This document shows positions 51,619-60,377 of a stretch of DNA of 64,000 nucleotides, in pieces. The stretch covers positions 13,022 to 77,021 of the forward strand of contig NZ_PSLQ01000007.1 in NCBI RefSeq assembly GCF_040289685.1, read 5' to 3'. A program made the translations under genes and the position numbers. The notes beneath the pieces are model-generated. The model made no database searches. It saw only the letters and a list, made by a program, of their open reading frames with translations, and was not told where the DNA came from. This DNA comes from Pyrinomonas sp040289685. Lineage in GTDB: Bacteria > Acidobacteriota > Blastocatellia > Pyrinomonadales > Pyrinomonadaceae. Every line of letters starts with the position of its first letter. Positions within the stretch are counted from its first letter, which is position 1.

Positions 51619-53817
51619 ATGGTCAACACAAGATTTCTCGTCAAATCGTTCGCCGTCACCGCGACGGCGATCTTCGTCTTGGTCTCTATAGGACGCGGTG
51701 GCGGTCCGGTGATTTGGGGCATAGAGTCGCGCGCGGAGCTGTTGCGCGGCGATGCGCGTGGCGTGTCAATCTCGGACGCTGGAGCGCTGACGCTCGCACC
51801 GCGTTTTGCGCCGTTGTTCGATACTGGGCAATCTTACGTCTGGTCCAGCGCCGTTGACAGCGCGGGCAACGTCTATCTCGGCACGGGGCACGATGGCAAA
51901 ATCTTCCGCATCGCGCCTGACGGAGGCGGCGCGTTGCTTTACGATGCGCCGGAATTGGACGTGACCGCGCTAGCCGTCGGACGGGATGGCGCTCTTTATG
52001 CCGGAACGTCGCCCGATGGCAAAGTCTACCGCATCGCATCGGATGGGCGCGCGGAAATCTACTTCGATCCGCCCGATAAATACATCTGGTCGCTCGCGGT
52101 TTTGCCGGATGGGACGCTGGCCGTCGGCACAGGCGATCAGGGCAAGATCTATCGCGTTCGCGGGCCGGGCGCGAAAGCTGAAGACTCGCTGTTGGCGGAC
52201 ATCAACGAAACCAACGTCATCACGCTCGTCGTCGATGGCCGTGGCGAATTGATCGCCGGAACGGACCCGGGAGGACTGGTGCTGCGCATTGGACCGGACG
52301 GGCGCGTGTTCGCTTTGCTCGATTCCCCGTTGCGTGAAATTCACGCGCTCGCCGTCTCGCCCAATGGAACCATCTACGCGCTCGCGTTGGGCGATGCAGC
52401 CTCTAGCGCTGCACGTCCATCAACGCCGACATCGCCATCAGCCGCGCCGCCAGCCGCGCAAACGAGCGTTTCGGTTTCGGTCGTCGAGGAGGTGGGCAGC
52501 GCGCCGCCAGCGCAGCCGACTCCGGCGCGAAGCCGCAATGACTTGAGCGGCGCGCGCAGCGCCGTCTTTCGCCTTCTTCCTGACGGAAGCAACGACGTCG
52601 TGTGGAGTTCGAACACGGTGACGGCCTTCTCTCTCGCTGCTGCACCGCAAGGCGGCGTCTTGGTTGGCACCGGCGATAAGGGGCGTATCTACGCCGTCAG
52701 CGATGGCGGGCGCGACACGTTGTTGGTCCAATCCACCGAGGATCAGATCTCAGTGCTCGTAGCCCGCGGCGAGCAGATCTTCGCCGCGTCGAGCAATCAA
52801 GGCAAACTCTTCCGCTTGACGTCGGAGACGGTAACCGAAGGGAGCTACGAATCGCCAGTGCGCGACGCGCGTTTCGTCGCTTCATGGGGAAGAATCTGGT
52901 GGCGCGGCAGCGGTGCCGTCGAACTGCAGACGCGCACGGGTAACACCGAGCGGCCCGATGCGACGTGGAGCGAATGGAGCGCCCCATACCGCGATCCAAA
53001 CGGCGCGCCGATCACTAGCCCGCGCGCGCGTTTCATTCAGTGGCGCGCCGTGTTGCGCGCAAGCGGTGGACCAGCGCGCGTGGAAGAGGTCAAGCTGGCA
53101 TACTTGCCAAACAACGTCGCGCCTGAAGTGGTATCAATCACGGTGCTGCCGCCCGGCGTCGGATTGCAGCAGGCGATTCAACCGCAAATCGACCCCAACA
53201 TCGAAGCCTCAGGACTCGACCCCACGCTCTTTGGCGCGCCAACGCAAGTTGCCCCGCGGCGCGTCTATCAGCGCGGCGCTATCTCTTTGCAGTGGCAGGC
53301 CGAGGATCGCAACGGTGATGCGCTCGAGTACGCGATCTACTATCGGGCGCTAAACGAAACGCGTTTTCGTCTGCTCAAAGACAAGTTGCGCGAAAACTTC
53401 TACACCGTTGATGGCGCAACGCTGGCCGATGGACGCTACATCTTCAAGATCGTGGCAAGCGATCAACCGGATAATCCACCGGGACGCGCTTTATCTGGCG
53501 AACGAACAACCGATCCGGTGACGGTCGATAATACGCCGCCCGTGGTGCGGGCCAGCGCGCCGGAGTTGGTGGGCAATCGCGTGCGCGTTCGATTCGCCGT
53601 CGAAGATGCGACCGGAATGGTGCGCCGCGCTGACGTGAGCATCGATGGGGGGCCATGGTCGACGATCTTTCCGGAAGATGGCCTCGCCGATGGGCCGCGC
53701 GAAACCTACGTCGTGGAATTCGACCCCGCTGTCAGCAGCGGAGAGCGAACGGTGGCCTTGCGCGCGTTCGACGACAGCGGTAATGTAGGAAGCGCGCGCG
53801 TGGTAGTGCGCCGTTGA
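51619..53817 (+). CDS. Secreted beta-propeller protein with C-terminal Ig-like region
   Basis: 732 residues. A signal peptide (FAVTATAIFVLVSIGRG) is followed by repeats of about 50 residues with the pattern W(S)(A/V)D..GN.Y.GTG..GKI.R...DG (from about 75 to 430), typical of NHL/PQQ-like beta-propellers. A Pro/Ala/Ser-rich linker interrupts the propeller near 260-300. The last 230 residues look like two Ig/fibronectin-like units. It is probably exported and binds a ligand or polymer; nothing indicates an enzyme. ATG 51619 has agaagg only two bases upstream; the earlier part of the frame overlaps the E1 gene. Confidence 0.75.
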   Translation: MVNTRFLVKSFAVTATAIFVLVSIGRGGGPVIWGIESRAELLRGDARGVSISDAGALTLAPRFAPLFDTGQSYVWSSAVDSAGNVYLGTGHDGKIFRIAPDGGGALLYDAPELDVTALAVGRDGALYAGTSPDGKVYRIASDGRAEIYFDPPDKYIWSLAVLPDGTLAVGTGDQGKIYRVRGPGAKAEDSLLADINETNVITLVVDGRGELIAGTDPGGLVLRIGPDGRVFALLDSPLREIHALAVSPNGTIYALALGDAASSAARPSTPTSPSAAPPAAQTSVSVSVVEEVGSAPPAQPTPARSRNDLSGARSAVFRLLPDGSNDVVWSSNTVTAFSLAAAPQGGVLVGTGDKGRIYAVSDGGRDTLLVQSTEDQISVLVARGEQIFAASSNQGKLFRLTSETVTEGSYESPVRDARFVASWGRIWWRGSGAVELQTRTGNTERPDATWSEWSAPYRDPNGAPITSPRARFIQWRAVLRASGGPARVEEVKLAYLPNNVAPEVVSITVLPPGVGLQQAIQPQIDPNIEASGLDPTLFGAPTQVAPRRVYQRGAISLQWQAEDRNGDALEYAIYYRALNETRFRLLKDKLRENFYTVDGATLADGRYIFKIVASDQPDNPPGRALSGERTTDPVTVDNTPPVVRASAPELVGNRVRVRFAVEDATGMVRRADVSIDGGPWSTIFPEDGLADGPRETYVVEFDPAVSSGERTVALRAFDDSGNVGSARVVVRR

Positions 53818-54278
53818 TCGCCAATGTCTTTCTAAACTTCTCGTTTAGTGCGCGCTATAATTTCGAACGCGACGCCTAGAAGAAAGGTTGATCGCCGAAC
53901 TCCTAAACTCTGGTTTGGCGTGGGAGCGAATTTCGGCCGCCTTCGTTCGCATGAGAGGCAAGCGAAAGTCGCCCATTGACCTTTCGCTCGACGGAAGGCA
54001 CGCGCTTGGTTCGCAACGAACAACCGTGTGCTCGGCGAGCATTTGCCCGATGATGGCTTTTGGCGATGCGTTCTTTACAGCGAAGAAAGGCGAGCGCACA
54101 GCGATGCACGATAAGGTGTAGCGCTTGCCGGAAACGGTGCGTTCGCCTCGCGTTTGGCAAACCGCAAGCGCAGAAGAAACAAATTTCGAGCGCATGGCAT
54201 CGGTTTTGCTTTCTCGAGAGCGAGGAATAAGGACGCGCGTTGTTGACCTCTCCTCCCATGCGCGCCTCGCAGTTAGAC
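53818..54278. other. Intergenic region with an isolated TATAAT
   Basis: Perfect TATAAT at 53856-53861, with no good -35. A 77-codon frame begins at TTG 53888 directly after agaaagg and ends at 54121, but it has no recognised domain and biased composition; I do not call it a gene. An overlapping 150-codon frame on the other strand is equally unsupported. The region could encode a small RNA or hold the promoter of the next gene. Confidence 0.35.
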
Positions 54279-54539
54279 ATGAGGAGGAACGGAGCATTGA
54301 AGGGCTTACTCAAAGAGTGTTTAGCGGTGGCGATTGTGCTCTTCTTGGCCCCTTTGGCGCTTCACGGAGAAGAGCTTCAAGGGAAGAAGCCTCCGCCCAA
54401 AGACGGCCCGCGCGTGATCGTGCGAGCGCCGAAGGAGGGCGAGGGTAAGGACAAGGACAAAGATAAAAAGAAGGACGAAGAAGGGGATCGAGACAAGCAA
54501 GGGGAAAAGCAAGAGGGAAAAGGCCGGGGAAAGCCTTGA
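54279..54539 (+). CDS. Small secreted, highly charged protein
   Basis: 86 residues: a signal peptide (ALKGLLKECLAVAIVLFL, cleavage near LHGEE) and a mature part of about 55 residues made almost entirely of Lys, Asp, Glu, Gly, Pro and Arg (KDKDKDKKKDEEGDRDK). The mature chain is surely disordered. ATG 54279 gives a proper signal peptide; the frame is open to 54240. A strong terminator follows. Function unknown; metal binding or a wall linker is possible. Confidence 0.6.
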   Translation: MRRNGALKGLLKECLAVAIVLFLAPLALHGEELQGKKPPPKDGPRVIVRAPKEGEGKDKDKDKKKDEEGDRDKQGEKQEGKGRGKP

Positions 54540-54546
54540 TCGTTGC

Positions 54547-54607
54547 AGGCCGAGCCGAAGCGTGGTGGTTGCGAAAAGGGACTGCCACGCTTCGGTTTGG
54601 CCTTTTC
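54547..54607 (+). terminator. Rho-independent terminator
   Basis: Long stem with the exact pair ccgaagcgtgg (54554-54564) and ccacgcttcgg (54585-54595), extended by aggcc/ggcct after a short internal loop, and followed by TTTT. It closes the small secreted gene. Confidence 0.75.
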
Positions 54608-54635
54608 AACCTCGGGTCGAAGCAGAACAAACTCC

Positions 54636-55253
54636 ATGAGCGTGAACAGAACAAGCGTTTCGAGCGGAAAATGGGCAGCCATCGCCGCCGCTTGTCTCGC
54701 CAGCGTCGCGATCGCCATTGGAAACTCATCCGACACGATAAACGGCGATGAGCTGTTATTTCGCGCCGAGCGCGTAACAGGCGATCGCTTCCTGTATGCG
54801 ACGAAGACGCCGCGCGGAACGTTGGTGCGCGCGCGCACTGAACCGCCCGCGGAAATCTTGCGCGCAATCGACGATGGACTCTCAACATTGTTCGACATCG
54901 CACACCGACACGGTTATCGCCGCCGCTTGCGCCATAGCGATTACACCGTTTTCATCGCGCGCGCCGATAGGACTGCGGACCGCGAAGGTCGTTACTCGCC
55001 GGACATCGCCATCCCAGCAGCGCAGTACGCTGGAAGCATTTACGACCAGGGCGGTGTTGTCTATGCTGCGGGAATGGTGCTCAGCTTCGACCCTTGCGCC
55101 TTCGTCATCGCCGAGCACGAACGCGATTGGAAGAGGGTCGCCGACGTAGTTCGCTACGAAGGCGAACACCTCGTGCTCTTTCACAATGATCCGTCGCTCT
55201 TCCGTCAAACGGCTGACCACAGTCGCGGCGGAGGTCACCCGATTCTGCAATGA
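54636..55253 (+). CDS. Secreted protein of unknown function
   Basis: 205 residues from ATG 54636. A signal peptide (KWAAIAAACLASVAIAIG) leads to a mature domain with HGYRRRLRHSDYTVFIARAD, DQGGVVYAAGMVL and a C-terminal segment YEGEHLVLFHNDPSLF and HSRGGGHPIL. Several histidines near the C-terminus could bind a metal. No family is recognised. ATG 54636 starts just after the terminator; longer forms of the frame begin inside that terminator and are unlikely. Confidence 0.6.
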   Translation: MSVNRTSVSSGKWAAIAAACLASVAIAIGNSSDTINGDELLFRAERVTGDRFLYATKTPRGTLVRARTEPPAEILRAIDDGLSTLFDIAHRHGYRRRLRHSDYTVFIARADRTADREGRYSPDIAIPAAQYAGSIYDQGGVVYAAGMVLSFDPCAFVIAEHERDWKRVADVVRYEGEHLVLFHNDPSLFRQTADHSRGGGHPILQ

Positions 55254-55418
55254 TCCGAGAGTCGGAAGCGCGACGTCGAATCAGACTCACACTGGGGCGC
55301 CGACCGAACCCGAATTCAGTGAGCTGAGGGTCTGGCGAACAAAGTTTTGGCCGCTTCGTCAGCGAACGCAGCCTTTAAGGATGGCGAATTTCAATTGGTT
55401 GGATGAGCGACTCCCTCT

Positions 55419-56036
55419 TCAAACGCGATAGGCGTTGCTCATCGGATCGAGCCGAATTACTTCGCTCGTGGTTTGGGGGCGCGCTCTCGCGGCGTCGATG
55501 ATCTGTTGCGCGCTCTCGATGATCTTTTCCAGCATCTCGCGTTCTTGCCGGTCGAGACCTTGCTCACGAAGCGGGGCGAGCTGCGCGATGTAGCGCGCAG
55601 CCGCCTCGGCCATCTTCGTCAGAGCTTTGTTGAGAAAATCTTTTTGCGCCGGGCGCGTTGCCGCGTCATCCAGATTGTCGATCGCTTCATCAATGGTGCG
55701 CGCGATATCGCTCAACAGTTCAGCGCGCGTCCCTCGAACTTCGCCCCACTCCTCGTTTTCCCGCTTGACTTTTCGGTCGGAAGGCGCTTGCCCAGTTAGC
55801 AACGAAAGACGGCGGTCGATGATCTTGATGAAGACCTCGATGCGTTTATCGATCCGTTGCGCGTCGCGCACGCGGTCGGCTTCTTGCGGCGTCAGATTGT
55901 CGCGTTGTTGCGCCGCAACAGCGCCGCCGAGCAGCGGCAAGACGGCGAGGAGCAAGATCAACCAAGATCGCAAGAGCGAAATCGCTTTGCTAGGTTGAGC
56001 GTGAAGGATCATCTGCAGCTTCTTCGGCTCGTTCAT
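55419..56036 (-). CDS. Secreted helical protein of unknown function
   Basis: 205 residues: signal peptide or anchor at about 20-43 (LLRSWLILLLAVLPLLGGAVA) and a mature part that is almost fully helical and charged, with likely coiled coils (EADRVRDAQRIDKRIEVFIK, LTKMAEAAARYIAQLAPL). Its start overlaps the stop of the upstream gene (56033-56707), so the two are translationally coupled. It is the last gene of a three-gene leftward set with the TPR protein. Confidence 0.7.
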   Translation of the reverse strand: MNEPKKLQMILHAQPSKAISLLRSWLILLLAVLPLLGGAVAAQQRDNLTPQEADRVRDAQRIDKRIEVFIKIIDRRLSLLTGQAPSDRKVKRENEEWGEVRGTRAELLSDIARTIDEAIDNLDDAATRPAQKDFLNKALTKMAEAAARYIAQLAPLREQGLDRQEREMLEKIIESAQQIIDAARARPQTTSEVIRLDPMSNAYRV

Positions 56037-56707
56037 GGTTCGTCTCGTTTGCGCATTTGTTCGCTTGCCGCTTCTGCGCCGTCGTCCTCTTCTCCCTCGT
56101 CGTCGGATTCACGGATCACCACATAACCGTAGAAGGAGTTCAACGCCTCGGCGCGCACGCGGCGCGTCGCGCGAACTAAGGCGCGCATGTTGGCTGATTG
56201 TTCCGAAGGCATGACGCGCCGAATAGCTTCAAGGCGCGATAGTTGCGCGCGCAGCCCGATCTCGAAGCGGCGGTAGAGATCACGTTGACGATTGACGCCA
56301 GCGTTGCTTGCTTTGAGTGCGCGTAGCTCATCTTCGATGATCGCTCGGTAGATGCCGAGTTCTTTGACGGCGTCGTCGTACATCTGCGCGCCGACGAGTT
56401 TTTCGGCCCGCATCAGCCTCGCCTCCGACAGCTCCAAACTAAGGTGCAGGCGCGCTTTCGCATCGCGCGCCGCGGCCAAACGCTCCCTTTCTTCTTTCGG
56501 GATGAGAACGAGCGGCGGCGGCGCTTGAAAGATTTCCTGCGCTATGCCGCTCGTTGCCGCGGCAAGCAGCAGGCAAAAGAGCGCGGCGAGTAAACGCAAG
56601 CCGTTCGCTCCGAAAAGAGACGGCTGGAGCAAGGCTGGCCCGCCTGTTTCGCTCGGCGGCGTATTGACGGAGCACATATGCGAAGCTTTTGGTCGCGAGT
56701 CTTTCAT
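56033..56707 (-). CDS. Secreted coiled-coil protein of unknown function
   Basis: 224 residues. A hydrophobic signal segment (LRLLAALFCLLLAAATSG, about 37-55) precedes a helical mature part (KEERERLAAARDAKARLHLSLE, IYRAIIEDELRALKAS) and an acidic tail (ESDDEGEEDDGAEAA). The signal peptide is unusually far from the start; a later start is possible. It overlaps the downstream helical gene by four bases and lies 19 bp after the TPR gene, so the three form an operon. Confidence 0.7.
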   Translation of the reverse strand: MKDSRPKASHMCSVNTPPSETGGPALLQPSLFGANGLRLLAALFCLLLAAATSGIAQEIFQAPPPLVLIPKEERERLAAARDAKARLHLSLELSEARLMRAEKLVGAQMYDDAVKELGIYRAIIEDELRALKASNAGVNRQRDLYRRFEIGLRAQLSRLEAIRRVMPSEQSANMRALVRATRRVRAEALNSFYGYVVIRESDDEGEEDDGAEAASEQMRKRDEP

Positions 56708-56726
56708 GGTGTGTTGTCGCTCGTCG

Positions 56727-58172
56727 TTACGGCCCTCTCTTCCCGTGTCGTTCGATCTGCTCCCGCAGCCTCGGCAGTCTCAATTTCACGCGCTCGATCT
56801 CCAGCGCGTTTCTCTTCTCATCGGCGCGCGCGAGAAACCGCTCGTAAGCGGCGAGCGCCTCCTCGTACCGGCCCAGAAGATCGAGCGCGCGTCCAATGAA
56901 GTAATCGGTGATCGCCACGTCGGGACGCGCGCGCCGGATCCACTCGTATTCGATGAGCGCTTGATCGTAGAGTTTCAGCTCGTCGAGAGCGGCGGCGAGA
57001 TTGGCGTGCGCGGCGTAGTTAGCCGAATCCACTGCGAGCGCGCTGCGCAACACGGTGACGGCTTCAGCGAAGCGCCGCGCTTGGACCAGCGCCGCGCCGT
57101 AACCGACGATGTAAGCGACGTTGTTCGGTTCGAGTTCGGCGGCGCGACGGTAGTAGTCGAGCGATTTAGTCGGGTCGCTGCGGCGATAGGTTTCGCCCAA
57201 TTGCGCAAGCAGCGCGCTGTTTCGCGGATCACGCGACAGCGCTTGTTCGAGCGCAGCGCGTTCTGCTTCTCCGATCTCATCGGCGAGTTGCGCGCGCAAA
57301 GCGATGACGTCGGAGCGTTGTTTGGTCGCTTCGCCGAGCGCGTCGAGCCATCGAATCGCTTCAGCACGACGCCCAATTCGCGCCCACAGCGTTGCCAGCT
57401 CGATCTTCAACGCTTCGTCTGAGGGTGTCACGAGGCGCAAATCGCCGATGGCGCGTTCGGGCTCGTTGAGTTCAATGAGCAGACGCGCGCGCGCAAGCCG
57501 GGCTTTGACGTCGTCCGCATCGAGCGTCAACGCGCGATCCAGACTAGCGAGCGCCGCGCGCTTATCGCCGCTTGCCAGTTCCAGCAACGCGCGCTGATGC
57601 CAGTCAGCGGCGGTCGCATCGGCGAGCGCAGTCGCTTGTTTTATGAGCCGAAGCGCTTCCATCAGATCGCCTGTTCTCTCCTTCAAACGTGCGAGCGCCA
57701 CGATGGCTTGCCGGTTCCGCGGTTCGAGCGCGAGCGCTTGGCGCAAGATCTTCTCGGCGGCGGCGTCGCCTGTTGTCACCAAGGCGGAACCGAACGCCGC
57801 GTAAGCGAAGACCCAGTCAGGGCGAAGCTCGGTAGCGCGAGCAAAAGCGGCTTTGGCTTCAGCGGACCGTTTGCTTGCCAACAGCGCCATTGCTTTTTGG
57901 AACTCAGCTTCGGGAAATTCTGGGCGCAGCTTGAGCGCTTGCTCATAGAACGCAATGGCACGCGCGTAATCGCCGCGGGCGTGGGCATCCTGACCGCGCT
58001 CGAAGAGTTTGATCGGGTCGTCTTCGACAAGCGCTGGTTCTTGCTTGGTTTCGATGGGGGCGTGTGTTGAGATTTGAACTATCTGCGCGCGGATCGGTGC
58101 GGTAGATGGAGCAAGCGCCAACGCCAACGCAAAGACGCCGCTCACATAAGACCTTGTTCGACGCTTGCGCAT
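56727..58172 (-). CDS. Exported TPR-repeat protein
   Basis: 481 residues. Signal peptide (SYVSGVFALALALAPSTAP) and about eleven TPR or TPR-like units from residue 55 to 470; clear ones are DYARAIAFYEQALKLRPEF, KSLDYYRRAAELEPNN and RYEEALAAYERFLARAD. TPR solenoids bind partner proteins; the export signal places this in the periplasm or outer membrane, where the two helical proteins made from the same operon are plausible partners. ATG 58172 is chosen because it starts the signal peptide; the frame is open 24 codons further. Confidence 0.8.
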   Translation of the reverse strand: MRKRRTRSYVSGVFALALALAPSTAPIRAQIVQISTHAPIETKQEPALVEDDPIKLFERGQDAHARGDYARAIAFYEQALKLRPEFPEAEFQKAMALLASKRSAEAKAAFARATELRPDWVFAYAAFGSALVTTGDAAAEKILRQALALEPRNRQAIVALARLKERTGDLMEALRLIKQATALADATAADWHQRALLELASGDKRAALASLDRALTLDADDVKARLARARLLIELNEPERAIGDLRLVTPSDEALKIELATLWARIGRRAEAIRWLDALGEATKQRSDVIALRAQLADEIGEAERAALEQALSRDPRNSALLAQLGETYRRSDPTKSLDYYRRAAELEPNNVAYIVGYGAALVQARRFAEAVTVLRSALAVDSANYAAHANLAAALDELKLYDQALIEYEWIRRARPDVAITDYFIGRALDLLGRYEEALAAYERFLARADEKRNALEIERVKLRLPRLREQIERHGKRGP

Positions 58173-58309
58173 GGAAATTGCTTTTCTCCCAGTTGTTCGG
58201 CTTTTCGTGTTCGATAATAGCACGCTTGCGGATCGAGCGTCCAAAAGCGTGTGACCGAGCGAGTCGAACGTTATTGCAGGATTTCAAGGATGAGGAGCCA
58301 TAGAAGAAG

Positions 58310-59080
58310 ATGAAGAGCAAAGTTTTCGTCGGCTTTCTTTTCGTCCTCGCTCTGTTGAGCGGCGCGTGTAGTCGGGAAGCGAATCAGAATCAACCGGTGA
58401 CGACCAAGACCGAACGCGGGAGTTCGACGGCGCCGCCGGCTGAGGAGGTCAAAAAGCGGGATAATGCGCTGGTGCGCGTCATTCACGCCGTGCCGGGTGC
58501 TGCTGCCGTCGATGTCTTCGTGGATGACCAGAAGGCTTTCAGCGGCGTCGCATACAAGACCGTCACGCCATACAAGGAGCTATCGGGCGAGCGTCACACT
58601 TTTCGTCTGCGTCCAGCCGGCATGGATGCAGCGCAGCCTTTAGCGGAAAACAGCGAAGGCTTGGGCGACGGCAAGCATTACACGGTGATCGCATTGCCGG
58701 GAGAAGATGGTCGCGCGGTCACGTTGCGCGTGCTTGAAGATGAACTAGTTCCGCCGTCGAGCGGCAAGGCTCGCGTGCGCGTCATCAACGCTTCCAACGA
58801 TGCCGGTGAGATCGACGTTTATCCGCAGGGCAAGAATGAAGCGTTGTTTAGCGGGATCAATTTCCGTTCCGAAGGCGGATACAAAGAGGTTGATCCCATG
58901 TCCGGCACGCTCGAAATTCGTCCAGAAGGACAGAACCGTCCCATGCTTTCAATCTCCAACGTGAAGTTCGACGCTGGTAAAACTTACACGATCGTCATCG
59001 TTGGCCACACTCGCGCCACGCCGCGGTTGGAAGCGATCACAGTGGAAGATCAGTTCAGCGGCCCCATGGCGATGCGCTAA
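58310..59080 (+). CDS. DUF4397 lipoprotein
   Basis: 256 residues. A lipoprotein signal peptide with lipobox LLSGAC (Cys20) is followed by two DUF4397-like units (about 50-145 and 150-245): VRVIHAVPGAAAVDVFVDD and VRVINASNDAGEIDVYPQG. DUF4397 is common in secreted proteins of Bacteroidota and Acidobacteriota, function unknown. The beta-rich units and lipid anchor suggest a periplasmic or surface protein. The gene is monocistronic. Confidence 0.82.
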   Translation: MKSKVFVGFLFVLALLSGACSREANQNQPVTTKTERGSSTAPPAEEVKKRDNALVRVIHAVPGAAAVDVFVDDQKAFSGVAYKTVTPYKELSGERHTFRLRPAGMDAAQPLAENSEGLGDGKHYTVIALPGEDGRAVTLRVLEDELVPPSSGKARVRVINASNDAGEIDVYPQGKNEALFSGINFRSEGGYKEVDPMSGTLEIRPEGQNRPMLSISNVKFDAGKTYTIVIVGHTRATPRLEAITVEDQFSGPMAMR

Positions 59081-59412
59081 AGCTGGCGAATCAGAGTCGC
59101 GCGATCGCAAAAAATCCGGCGCCCACTCGCGAACGAAGAGGGAATGGCCGATTCGTCGCGCGGCTGCCGGATGATCTTGGCTTCACTCGTTAACGGGAAG
59201 GGAGGAGGCGACGTTCTTCTCCCTTTCACCGCCTGAATTCCACGCGCTTTTGCCAGCCCGCTTCCGTTTGAACTCTGCGGTGGGGCGTCGCTGCTTTTTA
59301 ATCAGTTCTCACTCTGTGTTGAACCAATCGATTCTGTCGTTTCGCCGCAAGTTAAAGGCGATGCAGTCGACTGCGCTTCCTGATTTGCATCGCGCGAAAC
59401 GGCTGCGTTAAC
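59081..59412. other. 332-bp intergenic region
   Basis: No gene is supported. Some G/C-rich dyads are present, but none has a T-run like an intrinsic terminator, and I see no clear promoter for larE. Confidence 0.4.
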
Positions 59413-60312
59413 ATGCAGCGCGGCAGATCGCAGGCAGCGCTGGAGATGAAGAGCATTCGAGAGTCGATGGGCAAGGCGTGTGAGGCGAGCGATGCGAAAG
59501 GTAAAGAGCAACGGCTTCGCGCGCTGTTGCGTGAAATGGATGCGGTGATCGTCGCTTTTTCGGGCGGCGTCGATAGCACGTACGTCGCTTGCGTGGCTGC
59601 CGAGGAGCTGGGCGAACGGGCCCTGTGCGTGACGGGGCTTTCCGCCAGCCTTGCGTCGCACGAGCGCGCTCAGATCGAAGGGATCGTGCAACGTTTCGGT
59701 TTGCATCACGAAACGGTCTCGACCGAAGAGCTGGACGACCCGCGCTACCGAGCGAACTCTCCCGACCGTTGTTACTTCTGCAAAACGGAGCTTTACGAAA
59801 AGTTAACGACGATCGCGCGCGCGCGCGGCATCGAGTTCATCCTCGACGGTTCGACACTCGACGATCTCAACGACCATCGTCCAGGAAGACGAGCGGCGGG
59901 CGAACATGGCGTGCGCAGTCCGTTGATCGAGGTCGGCATGACCAAAGCTGAGGTGCGCGAGCGGAGCCTCGCGCTCGGTTTGCCGACGTGGGATAAGCCC
60001 GCCAGCCCGTGCCTTTCATCGCGCATCGCTTACGGTCTGCCGGTCACCGTCGAGCGCTTGCGCACGGTCGAGCGCGGCGAAGAGATCTTGCGCCAGATGG
60101 GCCTGCGCGTCTTTCGCGTCCGCCATCATGGCGATTTGGTCCGGTTGGAGATTGCGCGCGAAGAAATGGACCGCATTTTAAATCACGAGGCTTTTGCCGT
60201 CATCGGTCAGAAGTTTCGCGCGCTCGGCTTCCGCTACGTCACGCTCGATCTCGACGGCTTTCGTTCCGGTGCGATGAACGAAGCCTTGCGCCTTGCAGAT
60301 GACCGCGCGTGA
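59413..60312 (+). CDS. larE: LarE-like PP-loop sulfur transferase
   Basis: 299 residues. PP-loop ATP pyrophosphatase motif VAFSGGVDSTYVA, then the LarE marks RCYFCKTELYE, LDGSTLDDLNDHRPG and WDKPASPCLSSRIAYG. LarE converts two carboxylates of the nickel-pincer nucleotide cofactor to thiocarboxylates, for lactate racemase and related enzymes. Three cysteines are present (CYFC and SPCL), the arrangement reported to bind a [4Fe-4S] cluster in some LarE proteins, as opposed to the single sacrificial Cys of Lactobacillus. larB and larC are not in the window. The start is uncertain (ATG 59413, 59446 or 59467). Confidence 0.85.
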   Translation: MQRGRSQAALEMKSIRESMGKACEASDAKGKEQRLRALLREMDAVIVAFSGGVDSTYVACVAAEELGERALCVTGLSASLASHERAQIEGIVQRFGLHHETVSTEELDDPRYRANSPDRCYFCKTELYEKLTTIARARGIEFILDGSTLDDLNDHRPGRRAAGEHGVRSPLIEVGMTKAEVRERSLALGLPTWDKPASPCLSSRIAYGLPVTVERLRTVERGEEILRQMGLRVFRVRHHGDLVRLEIAREEMDRILNHEAFAVIGQKFRALGFRYVTLDLDGFRSGAMNEALRLADDRA

Positions 60313-60377
60313 GAAGATAGAACGATCGACCATCCATGAAGTGCGATGGATGCTCTTCAAGCATTTGGAGGTGAGTC

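Noticed and set aside
53845..54297. 150-codon open frame on the - strand
   Set aside because: No recognised domain, Arg/Ser-rich composition typical of antisense frames, and no supporting start signal.
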